From Acinetobacter sichuanensis (GTDB lineage: Bacteria > Pseudomonadota > Gammaproteobacteria > Pseudomonadales > Moraxellaceae), in NCBI RefSeq assembly GCF_003024515.2, contig NZ_PYIX02000002.1, positions 62,001 to 126,000 on the forward strand: a stretch of 64,000 nucleotides of DNA. Reading direction: 5' to 3'. The notes under the pieces were generated by a model that was not told where the DNA came from, did no database searches, and was given only the letters and a program-made list of their open reading frames with translations. The position numbers and the translations under genes are program-made. Each line of letters begins with the position of its first letter. The stretch's first letter is position 1. Shown in pieces: positions 37,760 through 46,457 of this stretch.

Positions 37760-38263
37760 ATGACAATAAAACCCTACCTGTATTCTTTATTTATATTGAG
37801 TTTTAGTTTTCATACCTTTGCAGCCTCTGCGACACAACAACAGATTGATCAACTCATTAAAATTGAACATTGGGATCAATTTAAACCTGCTTTGCTCAAA
37901 CAAAGTATGCCGAATATGAAAAGTGCAACTGAAGAATTGATGTTTGATCAATTACAATACAAACAAGCGCTTTCAGCTGAACAACAAGCTTTAATCATAC
38001 AAATATCAGACATCATGATTAACGACATGATCGAACAAGTTGATGAAAAAGTTTTTCTGACTAACATTCGCGCGGCTTATCAAACACTTAGCCAAGAACA
38101 AGCTCAAGCCTTAATCAACGTTTACCAACAAACCAATATGCAAAATGCAGGGCAAAATGTTCCCATTATGATCGCAAAAATTGTTGATACCTCAAGTAAT
38201 GATTTTAATAAAATTATCAACTTAGAAGATATTCAAAACATTATTCGTGAGAACCAAAAATGA
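37760..38263 (+). CDS. Secreted protein, divergent DUF2059-like
   Basis: 167 residues with a Sec signal (MTIKPYLYSLFILSFSFHTFA, then AS). The mature part opens with ATQQQIDQLIKIEHWDQFKPALLKQ and later has TLSQEQAQALINVYQQTNMQNAGQNVP, the same layout as the 'tAEEvqaqIdFYsS.vGQsilaKsP' core of the third gene here, so I read it as a divergent member of the DUF2059 family. It is the first of three such genes in tandem; its stop overlaps the start of the second (ATGA). The function of the family is not known; members are periplasmic. Confidence 0.75.
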   Translation: MTIKPYLYSLFILSFSFHTFAASATQQQIDQLIKIEHWDQFKPALLKQSMPNMKSATEELMFDQLQYKQALSAEQQALIIQISDIMINDMIEQVDEKVFLTNIRAAYQTLSQEQAQALINVYQQTNMQNAGQNVPIMIAKIVDTSSNDFNKIINLEDIQNIIRENQK

Positions 38264-38754
38264 TCAAGACAATAATGTTTAGCCTCAGCCTTTGCCTACT
38301 GCACACAGGTTTATATGCAGCACCAGCAAGCACAGAAAGTACAGAACAACTGCTGAATGTCATTAACATCAATCAAGCGATCAAAGACCTCTCAACGCGT
38401 GAAACTTTTCAACAACTAACACAGCAGATCATTGAGTATCACTCTCTTCCCCAAACGAAAGAAAATCAAACGCGTATTTATAATGCAATTCAAAATTATT
38501 ATTTAAGTGATGCGTATAAACATGAGTTTAGACAAAGCTTATTTAATATTTACAACCAAAATATGACTGAAGAAGAAACACAGCAATGGATTAAATTTTA
38601 TAAAACAGCAATAGGACAATCTATTTTAAATAATAAAAACTTTGAACAGAAAATTATTGAAACTGTTGAACAAATTTTCCCTGAAAATGCTGAACCTTCA
38701 GCTCAAGCACAAGCTAAACTTACACAAGCCATGGAGAAATTTTTCTCTCAATAG
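38260..38754 (+). CDS. DUF2059-like secreted protein
   Basis: 164 residues: signal peptide MIKTIMFSLSLCLLHTGLYA followed by APASTESTEQLLNVININQAIKDL and the core NMTEEETQQWIKFYKTAIGQSILNNKNF at residues ~103-130, which fits DUF2059 (a pair of amphipathic helices around a 'FYxSxxGQ' turn). The start overlaps the preceding stop by four bases and the next gene begins 33 bases after its stop, so the three genes form one operon. Confidence 0.8.
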   Translation: MIKTIMFSLSLCLLHTGLYAAPASTESTEQLLNVININQAIKDLSTRETFQQLTQQIIEYHSLPQTKENQTRIYNAIQNYYLSDAYKHEFRQSLFNIYNQNMTEEETQQWIKFYKTAIGQSILNNKNFEQKIIETVEQIFPENAEPSAQAQAKLTQAMEKFFSQ

Positions 38755-38787
38755 ATTTTCTATTCATCATATTTTAAGGACAGTCAG

Positions 38788-39321
38788 ATGAAAAAATTTA
38801 AAACTTTATTACTCAGCGGTTTAATACTGATTACACCTTACGCTTTTGCTGCTCCTGCAAGTGATCAGCAAGTACAAAAGCTGATAGAAGTGATGAAAAT
38901 CAATCAACTTTTACAACAAACCATACAACAAATTCGTCCACAACTTGATCAGCAAGCTTATACTGTTGTACAAAATATCGTACAGCATGAAAAACTGAAT
39001 CCACAAGAGCAAATCGTTGCCAATGAATTAGCAGATCAATTATACGAGCAAAACAAGAAAAGTATTTCTTGGGATAAAATGCAGCCGATTTATCAAAAAA
39101 TTTACAAAGATATTTACACTGCTGAAGAAGTACAAGCACAAATTGATTTTTACTCAAGCCAAGTTGGACAATCTATCTTAGCCAAAAGTCCAGTTGTTGC
39201 CCAAGAATCAATGAAAATCATCAATACTCAGCTTATGTCGACCATTCAAGCGGCTGAAAAAGACTTTGCTCAAGTGAATAAAAAACTAGACGCACTCAAA
39301 AAAGCCGCAGAAAACAAATAA
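38788..39321 (+). CDS. DUF2059 domain-containing secreted protein
   Basis: 177 residues: signal peptide MKKFKTLLLSGLILITPYAFA, then APASDQQVQKLIEVMKINQLLQQT, and the best-preserved DUF2059 core in this cluster, YTAEEVQAQIDFYSSQVGQSILAKSPVV (residues ~110-137), followed by a Lys-rich helical C-terminus that may form a coiled coil. It has its own AGGACAG ribosome site. It is the last gene of the triplet, closed by a bidirectional terminator. Confidence 0.87.
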   Translation: MKKFKTLLLSGLILITPYAFAAPASDQQVQKLIEVMKINQLLQQTIQQIRPQLDQQAYTVVQNIVQHEKLNPQEQIVANELADQLYEQNKKSISWDKMQPIYQKIYKDIYTAEEVQAQIDFYSSQVGQSILAKSPVVAQESMKIINTQLMSTIQAAEKDFAQVNKKLDALKKAAENK

Positions 39322-39337
39322 TACTATTTATTTCTAT

Positions 39338-39365
39338 AAAAAAGAGGCAATTGCCTCTTTTTTTA
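39338..39365. terminator. Bidirectional terminator after the DUF2059 cluster
   Basis: AAAAAGAGGC and GCCTCTTTTT form a 10-bp stem with loop AATT, flanked by A and T runs, ending both the plus-strand DUF2059 operon and the minus-strand DUF2846 gene. Confidence 0.9.
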
Positions 39366-39388
39366 AATGGGTGATGCCAGTCACTAAC

Positions 39389-40141
39389 TCACCATGTTAA
39401 AGGATTCCAAATCTTAAATGGCGTACTCAAATGCACATCATCACTGGCTTGATAATCTCCACTATCAATTTTTTCCTGAGGTTTAATCAGCTTTCCATCT
39501 GCGGTCATTTCACCAACGAAGTTTAAACCAGGCGATTTTAATTGTGTCATGGCAATTTCTTTTAAGGCTTGACGCGTCGGCATTTGCATCAATGGACCCA
39601 CTTTCAACAATTCACCACCACCGTTTGGACCACCACGGAATTTTTCTTCTTCATATTTTACAAAATATTGCTGACCTGCTTGCACATGAAAATAAGCAAC
39701 TTTAGGTTTTTGAAAATGCACCACTGCCAAAGGTCGACTTAAACTAAGTTTATAATCACCTTCAGCCAACTCAATCCAATAATAATGATTACTGATGAGG
39801 CTAGGCACGCGCTTCCCATTTAAATAGAAGCTCTGCGCAATAATTTCTTGGCGATTCCATTTACTATCAGGACGATAAAAATAAATCACAGCGGCATTCG
39901 GATTTTGGGGTTTGACCAATTTAAAATACTGCCCAGGCTCTTGATTGACCCATGAACCTACAGAAAACTTACCGAGTTTATATTGATCTAGTTTCTCATA
40001 GACAAAAGAATTTTCTTTTTCAAAATTCACAGCATCTAAAGTAGATACCGCTTGACCTACAGTCGGTTGTTGTACAGTTTGATGACTTTGACAGGCAGCC
40101 AACCCACAACTGGTTAAAATAATTAGACCAAAGTAACGCAT
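39389..40141 (-). CDS. DUF2846 domain lipoprotein
   Basis: 250 residues with a lipoprotein signal, MRYFGLIILTSCGLAACQS (lipobox LAAC, Cys17). The central part, NAAVIYFYRPDSKWNRQEIIAQSFYLNGKRVPSL (residues ~78-112) followed by YYWIELAEGDYKLSLS and AGQQYFVKYEE, is the DUF2846 pattern found in lipoproteins whose function is unknown. The end has a separate ~60-residue segment (LMQMPTRQALKEIAMTQLK). It is transcribed away from clpX's terminator region, on the same strand but as its own unit. Confidence 0.83.
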   Translation of the reverse strand: MRYFGLIILTSCGLAACQSHQTVQQPTVGQAVSTLDAVNFEKENSFVYEKLDQYKLGKFSVGSWVNQEPGQYFKLVKPQNPNAAVIYFYRPDSKWNRQEIIAQSFYLNGKRVPSLISNHYYWIELAEGDYKLSLSRPLAVVHFQKPKVAYFHVQAGQQYFVKYEEEKFRGGPNGGGELLKVGPLMQMPTRQALKEIAMTQLKSPGLNFVGEMTADGKLIKPQEKIDSGDYQASDDVHLSTPFKIWNPLTW

Positions 40142-40230
40142 GATTATCCCTCACCACGTATTTTTTATTTTCATTTTTGAATGAAGATGATTTTCTCAAT
40201 ATCAGCTTAACATTTCATTGGCGATTTAAA

Positions 40231-40269
40231 AATAAAAAACGTGTAAAAAGTCCAGCTTCTTACACGTTT
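40231..40269 (-). terminator. clpX terminator
   Basis: AAACGTGTAA and TTACACGTTT form a 10-bp stem enclosing 13 bases, followed by TTTATTTTT on the minus strand, about 30 bases after the clpX stop. Confidence 0.82.
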
Positions 40270-40300
40270 CAGATGAGTTGCAGATCACAACTCAATCATT

Positions 40301-41611
40301 TTAAGCAGATTTACTATCAATTACTTTTAAATCAACTTTTTCTTCAACAGCTTGTTCTTGCTTCGGTTGACGTTCTGCTTGATAAACAGGTTCTGCTTGA
40401 TGATTAATCACATCAGCATTAATGATGACTGTGCCAATATCTTCACGACTTGGTAAATCATACATGGTTTCAAGTAAAACATTTTCTAAAATAGAACGTA
40501 GACCACGTGCGCCTGTATTGCGTTCAAGCGCTTTTTTTGCCACAGCACGTAATGCTGAGTCTTCAAAAATTAGATCTACATCTTCCATTTCAAACAAGTA
40601 CTGATACTGACGTGTTAATGCATTTTTTGGTTCAGTCAAAATTTGCATTAATGCTTCTTCATCGAGCTCTTCAAGCGTCGCAATGACAGGCAAACGACCA
40701 ATAAACTCTGGAATTAAACCAAATTTTACTAAGTCTGTTGCTTCAACTTGACGGAATAAGTCAGATAATTTTTTAGTATCATCTTTATTTTTCACATCAG
40801 CGGTAAATCCAATACCACCTTTTTCTTGACGTTGTTGTACCACTTTCTCAAGCCCAGAAAATGCACCACCACAAATAAATAAAATATTTGAAGTGTCAAT
40901 TTGAATGAACTCTTGTTGTGGATGCTTACGTCCGCCCTGAGGTGGAATAGATGCAACTGTGCCTTCAATCATTTTCAGAAGTGCTTGTTGTACGCCTTCA
41001 CCTGATACATCACGGGTAATGGATGGATTTTCAGATTTACGCGTAATCTTATCAATCTCATCAATATAGATAATGCCTTTTTGGGCTTTTTCTACATCAT
41101 AATCCGCTTTTTGTAATAGCTTTTGTACAATGTTTTCAACATCTTCACCCACATAACCTGCTTCGGTTAAAGTGGTTGCATCAGCCATCGCAAAAGGTAC
41201 ATCAAGTAAACGTGCAAGTGTTTGCGCCAATAATGTTTTACCCGAACCTGTTGGTCCAATCAGTAAAATATTACTTTTTGCTAACTCAATCGTATCTTTG
41301 GTTTTTTGCGTAGATTGCGTTACTTTCAAGCGTTTATAGTGGTTATACACAGCCACAGATAAAGTTTTCTTTGCAGTGTCTTGACCAATCACATACTGGT
41401 CAAGTGCTGCACGAATTTCATGAGGTTTAGGCAATGGACGTGTTGCCCAATCCCCAGTTTCAACTTGTTGACTGGTTTGAACTAAATCTAAGCAGACATC
41501 CACACATTCATTACAAATGTACGCGTCCTCACCAGCGATCAGTTTTCCAACTTCAGACTGTGTTTTTCCACAAAATGAACAATGTTTTTGTCCTTGAGGA
41601 TTATCGGACAT
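40301..41611 (-). CDS. clpX: ATP-dependent Clp protease, ATP-binding subunit ClpX
   Basis: Hexameric AAA+ unfoldase that feeds substrates to ClpP. From the ATG at 41611 (GGAG five bases upstream; a GTG two codons earlier lies inside that ribosome site) the product has 436 residues. The N-terminal zinc domain has CSFCGKTQ and CNECVDVC (residues ~11-40), the Walker A is [18 protein letters not shown], Walker B is [11 protein letters not shown], the pore loop is GYVGED and the ClpP-binding IGF loop appears as GGIGFTADV. The end is an acidic Gln-rich tail. It lies 34 bases downstream of clpP in the tig-clpP-clpX order. Confidence 0.97.
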   Translation of the reverse strand: MSDNPQGQKHCSFCGKTQSEVGKLIAGEDAYICNECVDVCLDLVQTSQQVETGDWATRPLPKPHEIRAALDQYVIGQDTAKKTLSVAVYNHYKRLKVTQSTQKTKDTIELAKSNILLIGPTGSGKTLLAQTLARLLDVPFAMADATTLTEAGYVGEDVENIVQKLLQKADYDVEKAQKGIIYIDEIDKITRKSENPSITRDVSGEGVQQALLKMIEGTVASIPPQGGRKHPQQEFIQIDTSNILFICGGAFSGLEKVVQQRQEKGGIGFTADVKNKDDTKKLSDLFRQVEATDLVKFGLIPEFIGRLPVIATLEELDEEALMQILTEPKNALTRQYQYLFEMEDVDLIFEDSALRAVAKKALERNTGARGLRSILENVLLETMYDLPSREDIGTVIINADVINHQAEPVYQAERQPKQEQAVEEKVDLKVIDSKSA

Positions 41612-41645
41612 TTTCACTCCAAATCTTAAATCTGTACATTAAAGC

Positions 41646-42257
41646 TTAGTTTTGAGGGCGTTTTGATAACACTTGATCGACTAAACCATATTCTTTCGCT
41701 TGTTGTGCAGTCATAAAATTATCACGGTCTGTGTCTTTTGCCACACGCTCATAATCTTGACCGCTATGTTCTGCCATTAAACGATTTAAACGTTCTTTAA
41801 TAAATAAAATTTCACGCGCATGGATTTCAATATCTGATGCCTGACCACGGAAACCACCCAATGGTTGGTGAATCATAACTCGTGCATTTTCAAGGCAATA
41901 ACGTTTACCTTTAGCACCCGCATTCAATAAGAATGCGCCCATAGATGCTGCTTGACCCATACAATAAGTCACGACATCGGGTTTAATAAACTGCATAGTA
42001 TCGTAAATCGCCATACCCGCAGTTACTGAACCACCCGGTGAGTTAATATATAAGTGAATATCTTTATCTGGATTTTCAGCTTCTAAAAATAACATTTGCG
42101 CGACAATCAGGTTCGCCATGTTATCTTCAACTTCACCTGTTAGAAAAATAACACGCTCACGTAAAAGTCGTGAAAAAATATCAAAAGAACGTTCACCACG
42201 AGATGACTGTTCTACAACCATAGGGACTAAAGCATTTTCAATAGATGGAACATACAT
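41646..42257 (-). CDS. clpP: ATP-dependent Clp protease, proteolytic subunit
   Basis: Serine protease core of ClpXP/ClpAP. 203 residues with the N-terminal propeptide region ([32 protein letters not shown]). The catalytic Ser is in [13 protein letters not shown] (residues ~98-110), His in [10 protein letters not shown] and Asp in [10 protein letters not shown]. Length and motifs are standard. It lies between tig and clpX on the same strand, the classic order. Confidence 0.97.
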   Translation of the reverse strand: MYVPSIENALVPMVVEQSSRGERSFDIFSRLLRERVIFLTGEVEDNMANLIVAQMLFLEAENPDKDIHLYINSPGGSVTAGMAIYDTMQFIKPDVVTYCMGQAASMGAFLLNAGAKGKRYCLENARVMIHQPLGGFRGQASDIEIHAREILFIKERLNRLMAEHSGQDYERVAKDTDRDNFMTAQQAKEYGLVDQVLSKRPQN

Positions 42258-42411
42258 ATGTTATTTATTCCTGAATTTTTTGTTACTCAGCTCATATTTG
42301 ACAATATGAGGGATAATGATTGAAATTGCAAAATATTCCCAATTAAATATCAAATTTTTTTTGAATAAGCATTGTGAATTTGGGACAATTACAAATTTGA
42401 TACAGCATAAA

Positions 42412-42435
42412 AAAAGGCGCCCGAAAGCGCCTTTT
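42412..42435 (-). terminator. tig terminator
   Basis: AAAAGGCGC and GCGCCTTTT form a 9-bp stem with a six-base loop and T-run on the minus strand, only 14 bases after the tig stop. It indicates that tig can be transcribed separately from clpP-clpX. Confidence 0.88.
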
Positions 42436-42448
42436 AGTGAAAAACAAC

Positions 42449-43783
42449 TTAGCCTTGTTGACGCGCTTGTTGTTCTTTCAATAAATCTTGATAGCTTACT
42501 TCAGTATCAGATACTTTAGCAGCAGCTAAAATATAATCTACTACTTGATCTTCTAAAACAACAGCTTCAATTTGAGCACGTTGTTTTTCATCATTTTTGA
42601 AGTATTCAATCACTTCAGTTGGGTCTTCGTAAGAAGTCGCCATATCTTCGATGTATGCTTCAACACGAGCAGCATCTACTTCAAGTTGAGCATCAGCTAA
42701 TACTTTGCTCACTAACACGCCTAATTTTACTGATTTTTCAGCTTGTTCTTTGAACAAGTCATCAGGAAGCATACTGCTGTCAAATGCTTGCGCACCTTGA
42801 GCACCGAACTGTTGAGTGAACTGTTGAATCATTTGTTGACGTTGACGGTCAATTTCTTGAGCAACCATTGCTGAAGGAAGTTCAACTTCATTTGCAGCAA
42901 CTAATGCATCAAATGTAGCAGATTTAACTTGGTTACGAAGACCATTTTTCACTTCACGTTCCATGTTTTTGCGAACGTCAGCTTTTAATTTTTCAACGCC
43001 TTCTTCTTCAGTAATGTTGAAGATTTTTAAGAATTCAGCATCAATTTCAGGAAGTTTTGGTTTTTCAACCAATTTCACAGTGATTTTGAATTGAGCAGCT
43101 TTACCAGCAAGGTTTTCAGCTTGGTAATCTTCAGGGAAAGTAACGTCAATGACTTTCTCTTCGCCTTTCTTCATACCGATGATGCCATCTTCGAAGCCAG
43201 GAATCATACGACCAGAACCTAAAACAAGTTTAAAGTCTTGCGCAGCACCGCCTTCAAATTTTTCACCATCAACAGTACCTTCAAAGTCGAAAGTTACTTG
43301 CATGTCTTTTTTCGCCATACCTTTGGTTTCAGCCCAAGTTTGACGTTGTTTTTGCAAGTTTTCGAGCATAGTGTCGACATCTTTGTCATTCACTGAAGTC
43401 GATTTACGTTCAACTTCTAATGCATCAAGTGCATTTACTGAAACTTCTGGATAAACTTCTACAGTTGCTTCAAAAACCAAAGCATCATCTTTGTTTTCAA
43501 CTTTATCAATGTTTGGCATACCAACAGCATTGATTTTCTCTTGTTGAATTGCTTCAAATACTGAGTCACGGATAATGTCATTTACCACTTCTTGGTAAAT
43601 ACTTGCACCGTATTCACGACGAACAACGTTTACAGGCACTTTGCCTGGACGGAAGCCGTTAATCTTCACAGTTTTGGCAGCGCGTTTTAAACGAGCTTCG
43701 AATTGCTCATTTACACGGCTCGTCGGTACAGATACATTTAAACGACGGGCAACGCCCGAAACCGCTTCAGAAGTTACTTGCAT
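42449..43783 (-). CDS. tig: Trigger factor
   Basis: Ribosome-associated chaperone and prolyl isomerase. The N-terminal ribosome-binding domain has the signature GFRPGKVP (residues ~44-51), the PPIase (FKBP-like) domain contains [24 protein letters not shown] (residues ~168-191) and [15 protein letters not shown], and the long helical C-terminal domain follows (residues ~250-430). 444 residues, with an AGAGGAAG ribosome site. It is the first gene of the tig-clpP-clpX block, with a terminator between it and clpP. Confidence 0.97.
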   Translation of the reverse strand: MQVTSEAVSGVARRLNVSVPTSRVNEQFEARLKRAAKTVKINGFRPGKVPVNVVRREYGASIYQEVVNDIIRDSVFEAIQQEKINAVGMPNIDKVENKDDALVFEATVEVYPEVSVNALDALEVERKSTSVNDKDVDTMLENLQKQRQTWAETKGMAKKDMQVTFDFEGTVDGEKFEGGAAQDFKLVLGSGRMIPGFEDGIIGMKKGEEKVIDVTFPEDYQAENLAGKAAQFKITVKLVEKPKLPEIDAEFLKIFNITEEEGVEKLKADVRKNMEREVKNGLRNQVKSATFDALVAANEVELPSAMVAQEIDRQRQQMIQQFTQQFGAQGAQAFDSSMLPDDLFKEQAEKSVKLGVLVSKVLADAQLEVDAARVEAYIEDMATSYEDPTEVIEYFKNDEKQRAQIEAVVLEDQVVDYILAAAKVSDTEVSYQDLLKEQQARQQG

Positions 43784-44047
43784 GGCTTCCTCTATATAAT
43801 AGTAGTTACAATTTAAAAAAGTGCCACATTATATGACAACTTTATAGATATACAAAATTTCGGCTATTTTAACCATCAAAATAAAAAATTCTCCATCTTT
43901 CTTTTTCTCATTTTTGATTTTTTTCATTTTTATATTAAAAAAATTGATCTTTATTGCAAATAATAATATTTCTCACTATTATTCAACCTCAATATTTTTG
44001 ATGTTTTTCATATATTTATTTTTCTCGTCCAACACTGGAATTCTTTT
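43784..44047. other. Divergent promoter region between tig and a TonB receptor gene
   Basis: A 264-base AT-rich region serving tig (minus) and the first receptor gene (plus). It contains a Fur-box-like sequence (43956-43974), listed separately. No gene is visible. Confidence 0.5.
43956..43974 (+). promoter_or_regulatory. Fur-box-like site before the first TonB receptor
   Basis: GCAAATAATAATATTTCTC matches 13 of 19 positions of the Fur consensus by hand count and lies about 75 bases before the receptor start. The sequence is AT-rich, so chance similarity is possible; the function of the gene supports it. Confidence 0.45.
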
Positions 44048-46246
44048 ATGAGTAAATTCAACCTTCACCCTCTAACGCTTGCACTTTGTACGTTTAGCGC
44101 CTCTGTGACTTATGCGCAAACAACGACGACTTCAGAAGAAGATACGATTCAACAGCTCGATACAGTTGTATTTACAGCTTCGGGTTTCGAACAAAAATTA
44201 AAAAATGCACCTGCAAGTATTAGTGTGGTGTCAAAAGAAGACATTGAGAAAAAAAATGCAACGTCTATCGCTGACTTATTGGTTGATGTTCCTGGACTAG
44301 ATTTACGTGATGGTGTCGGTAAGACATCTGGTTTAAATATTAAAATGCGTGGTTTAGACGCACCTTATACGCTCATTTTGATTGATGGTAGACGCCAATC
44401 AACGTCTAACGATGTCACACCTAATGGTTTTGGTGAAACATCAAGTGGTTATTTGCCTCCTCTGTCTTCAATTGAACGTATTGAAGTGATTCGTGGACCA
44501 ATGGCAACACGTTATGGTTCAGAAGCAATGGGCGGTGTGATTAACATTATTACAAAAAAAATTAGCAATGAATGGCGTGGCAATATTACTGTTGGCGGTA
44601 ATATTATGGAACATAAAGGCGAAGCAGATTCGTGGAAGTCAAGCTTTGTGGTAAATGGTCCTATTATTCAAGACCGTTTAGGTTTACAACTTCGTGGTAG
44701 TTATTTAGATCGTCAAAAATCAGAGCGTATTCCTGGTACAGCAGGACGAGATCCGCGTCCAAGTGAAAGCGACAACTTCGATTTTGGCACAAAATTAAAT
44801 CTCAAACTCAATGAACAAAATAGTCTTTGGTTCGATGCGTTTCATTCTTCTCAAAACTATCAAAATGACGATAACCGTTTAGGTACTCAAGATACTGCGA
44901 AAAAAGCCAATGGTTATCAAGATGAATTAGAGTTTAATCGTACTCAATTTTCTGTGGGTCATGATGGCGATTATGCACTTGGAACATGGAAATCATACGC
45001 TAGCCACACCACAACTGAAACGATTGGACGTACAATTCCAAATAATACTTTTCCAAATAATATCGCTTCTGGTGCTGATCGTACTTTAGAAAATACCGAT
45101 TTGGTTATAGATACTCATTTTATTGCTCCTATTGCCAACCATAAAGTTACCGTTGGTGCTGAATATAAAGAAGCCACTGTTGCCGATGGTATTGCTGGCG
45201 TTGGTTCTGAGTTTAAAAAGGACTCTTGGTCTTTATACGCTGAAAATGAATGGAAGATGTTAGATAATCTTCGTATGACTTTAGGCGGTCGTTTTGAAGA
45301 ACATAGTGGTTTTGGTGGGCACTTTAGTCCACGTGCATATTTAGTTTGGAATGCAACAAATGCGATCACCTTAAAAGGTGGAGTAAGTACAGGTTATAAA
45401 GCCCCTTCTGCAAAAGACTTACATAATGGAATCATTAGTGTCAGTGGACAAGGCACCAGTTTTGGTATTGGTTCACCGAACTTAAAGCCTGAAGAGTCAA
45501 CGAACTATGAACTTGGTTTTTACTTTAACCAAGGTGATTTAGACTTTTCAACAACAATCTTCCATACCAAAATCAAAGATCGTTTTACCACTGGACCTGA
45601 AATTTTAAACTGTAATTATACAGTAAATGGTCAGCAGCCTAATTTAAATAATCCAAGTTGTATCAGCTTTGGTGCACATATCACTGACCAAAAATCATTT
45701 TCACAAAAAACCAATGCAGATGAAGCAAAGTCTGAAGGTGTAGAAGTGAGTTTAAAATATAACATTCTGCCTGAATGGGATATAAAAACTGCCTATACCT
45801 ATATGGAAACAGAAATTACTAAAGGCAAAGACAAAGGAAATGCTTTAAGTAATGTGCCTAAAAATGCTTTTAATACAACATCAACATGGCATATCAACGA
45901 TCAATTTGACCTTTGGTTACAACACGAATATAAGTCAAGCCGTACACGTTATGACACGGAACAAACCGCAGGAACTGATGCCGCAATTATTTATGAATTA
46001 ACAAATAATAAATTAAAGGGTTATAACCTCTTTAACTTAGGTGCAAGTTATAGCGTAAATGATCAATTACGATTTAATGGTGCAATTAACAATTTGTTAG
46101 ATAAAGACTTTGCTGGGAACCAAAGCTATATAAATTCTAAAGGTGAATTAGCCACTGCTTACGATTATATGTCCATTGGTTCAGGTATGGATGGAACCTA
46201 CTTACCTGGACGAAACTTCTGGTTATCTGTCTCTTATGACTTTTAA
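44048..46246 (+). CDS. TonB-dependent receptor, FepA/ferric-catecholate type
   Basis: Outer-membrane gated barrel of 732 residues. A signal peptide (MSKFNLHPLTLALCTFSASVTYAQ) is followed by a TonB-box-like TVVFTASG (residues ~39-46), a plug domain (PASISVVSKEDIEKKNATSIADLLVDVPGLDL ... RGLDAPYTLILIDGRR ... IERIEVIRGPMATRYGSEAMGGVINIITKK) and a 22-strand barrel ending in aromatic FWLSVSYDF. The RGPMATRYGSEAMGGVINI wording and 'LIDGRRQ' are typical of the FepA/PfeA/BfrA group, so a catecholate siderophore is likely but not proven. It is the first of three receptor genes in a row, each with its own terminator or leader. Confidence 0.9.
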   Translation: MSKFNLHPLTLALCTFSASVTYAQTTTTSEEDTIQQLDTVVFTASGFEQKLKNAPASISVVSKEDIEKKNATSIADLLVDVPGLDLRDGVGKTSGLNIKMRGLDAPYTLILIDGRRQSTSNDVTPNGFGETSSGYLPPLSSIERIEVIRGPMATRYGSEAMGGVINIITKKISNEWRGNITVGGNIMEHKGEADSWKSSFVVNGPIIQDRLGLQLRGSYLDRQKSERIPGTAGRDPRPSESDNFDFGTKLNLKLNEQNSLWFDAFHSSQNYQNDDNRLGTQDTAKKANGYQDELEFNRTQFSVGHDGDYALGTWKSYASHTTTETIGRTIPNNTFPNNIASGADRTLENTDLVIDTHFIAPIANHKVTVGAEYKEATVADGIAGVGSEFKKDSWSLYAENEWKMLDNLRMTLGGRFEEHSGFGGHFSPRAYLVWNATNAITLKGGVSTGYKAPSAKDLHNGIISVSGQGTSFGIGSPNLKPEESTNYELGFYFNQGDLDFSTTIFHTKIKDRFTTGPEILNCNYTVNGQQPNLNNPSCISFGAHITDQKSFSQKTNADEAKSEGVEVSLKYNILPEWDIKTAYTYMETEITKGKDKGNALSNVPKNAFNTTSTWHINDQFDLWLQHEYKSSRTRYDTEQTAGTDAAIIYELTNNKLKGYNLFNLGASYSVNDQLRFNGAINNLLDKDFAGNQSYINSKGELATAYDYMSIGSGMDGTYLPGRNFWLSVSYDF

Positions 46247-46261
46247 TCAGTAAAAACAATA

Positions 46262-46287
46262 AAAAACCCTCTTACGAGAGGGTTTTT
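46262..46287 (+). terminator. Terminator of the first TonB receptor gene
   Basis: AAAAACCCTCT and AGAGGGTTTTT form an 11-bp stem with loop TACG, right after the stop codon. Confidence 0.93.
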
Positions 46288-46402
46288 AAATTTACAATAC
46301 AAATCAAAAACTTAATAAAAAATTACACTTTTCTTCATTTTTTTTACTTATTGATATAATTTCACCTATTGTTAAAACCAATTACAAAAAATAGTGATAA
46401 AG

Positions 46403-46421
46403 AATAAGAATTATTATTATT
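46403..46421 (+). promoter_or_regulatory. Fur-box-like site before the second TonB receptor
   Basis: AATAAGAATTATTATTATT matches 13 of 19 positions of the Fur consensus by hand count and lies 37 bases before the start codon, where it would cover the promoter. Confidence 0.55.
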
Positions 46422-46457
46422 CGCATACAAATTTGCATTACTCTCTAGTGAGTCTCC

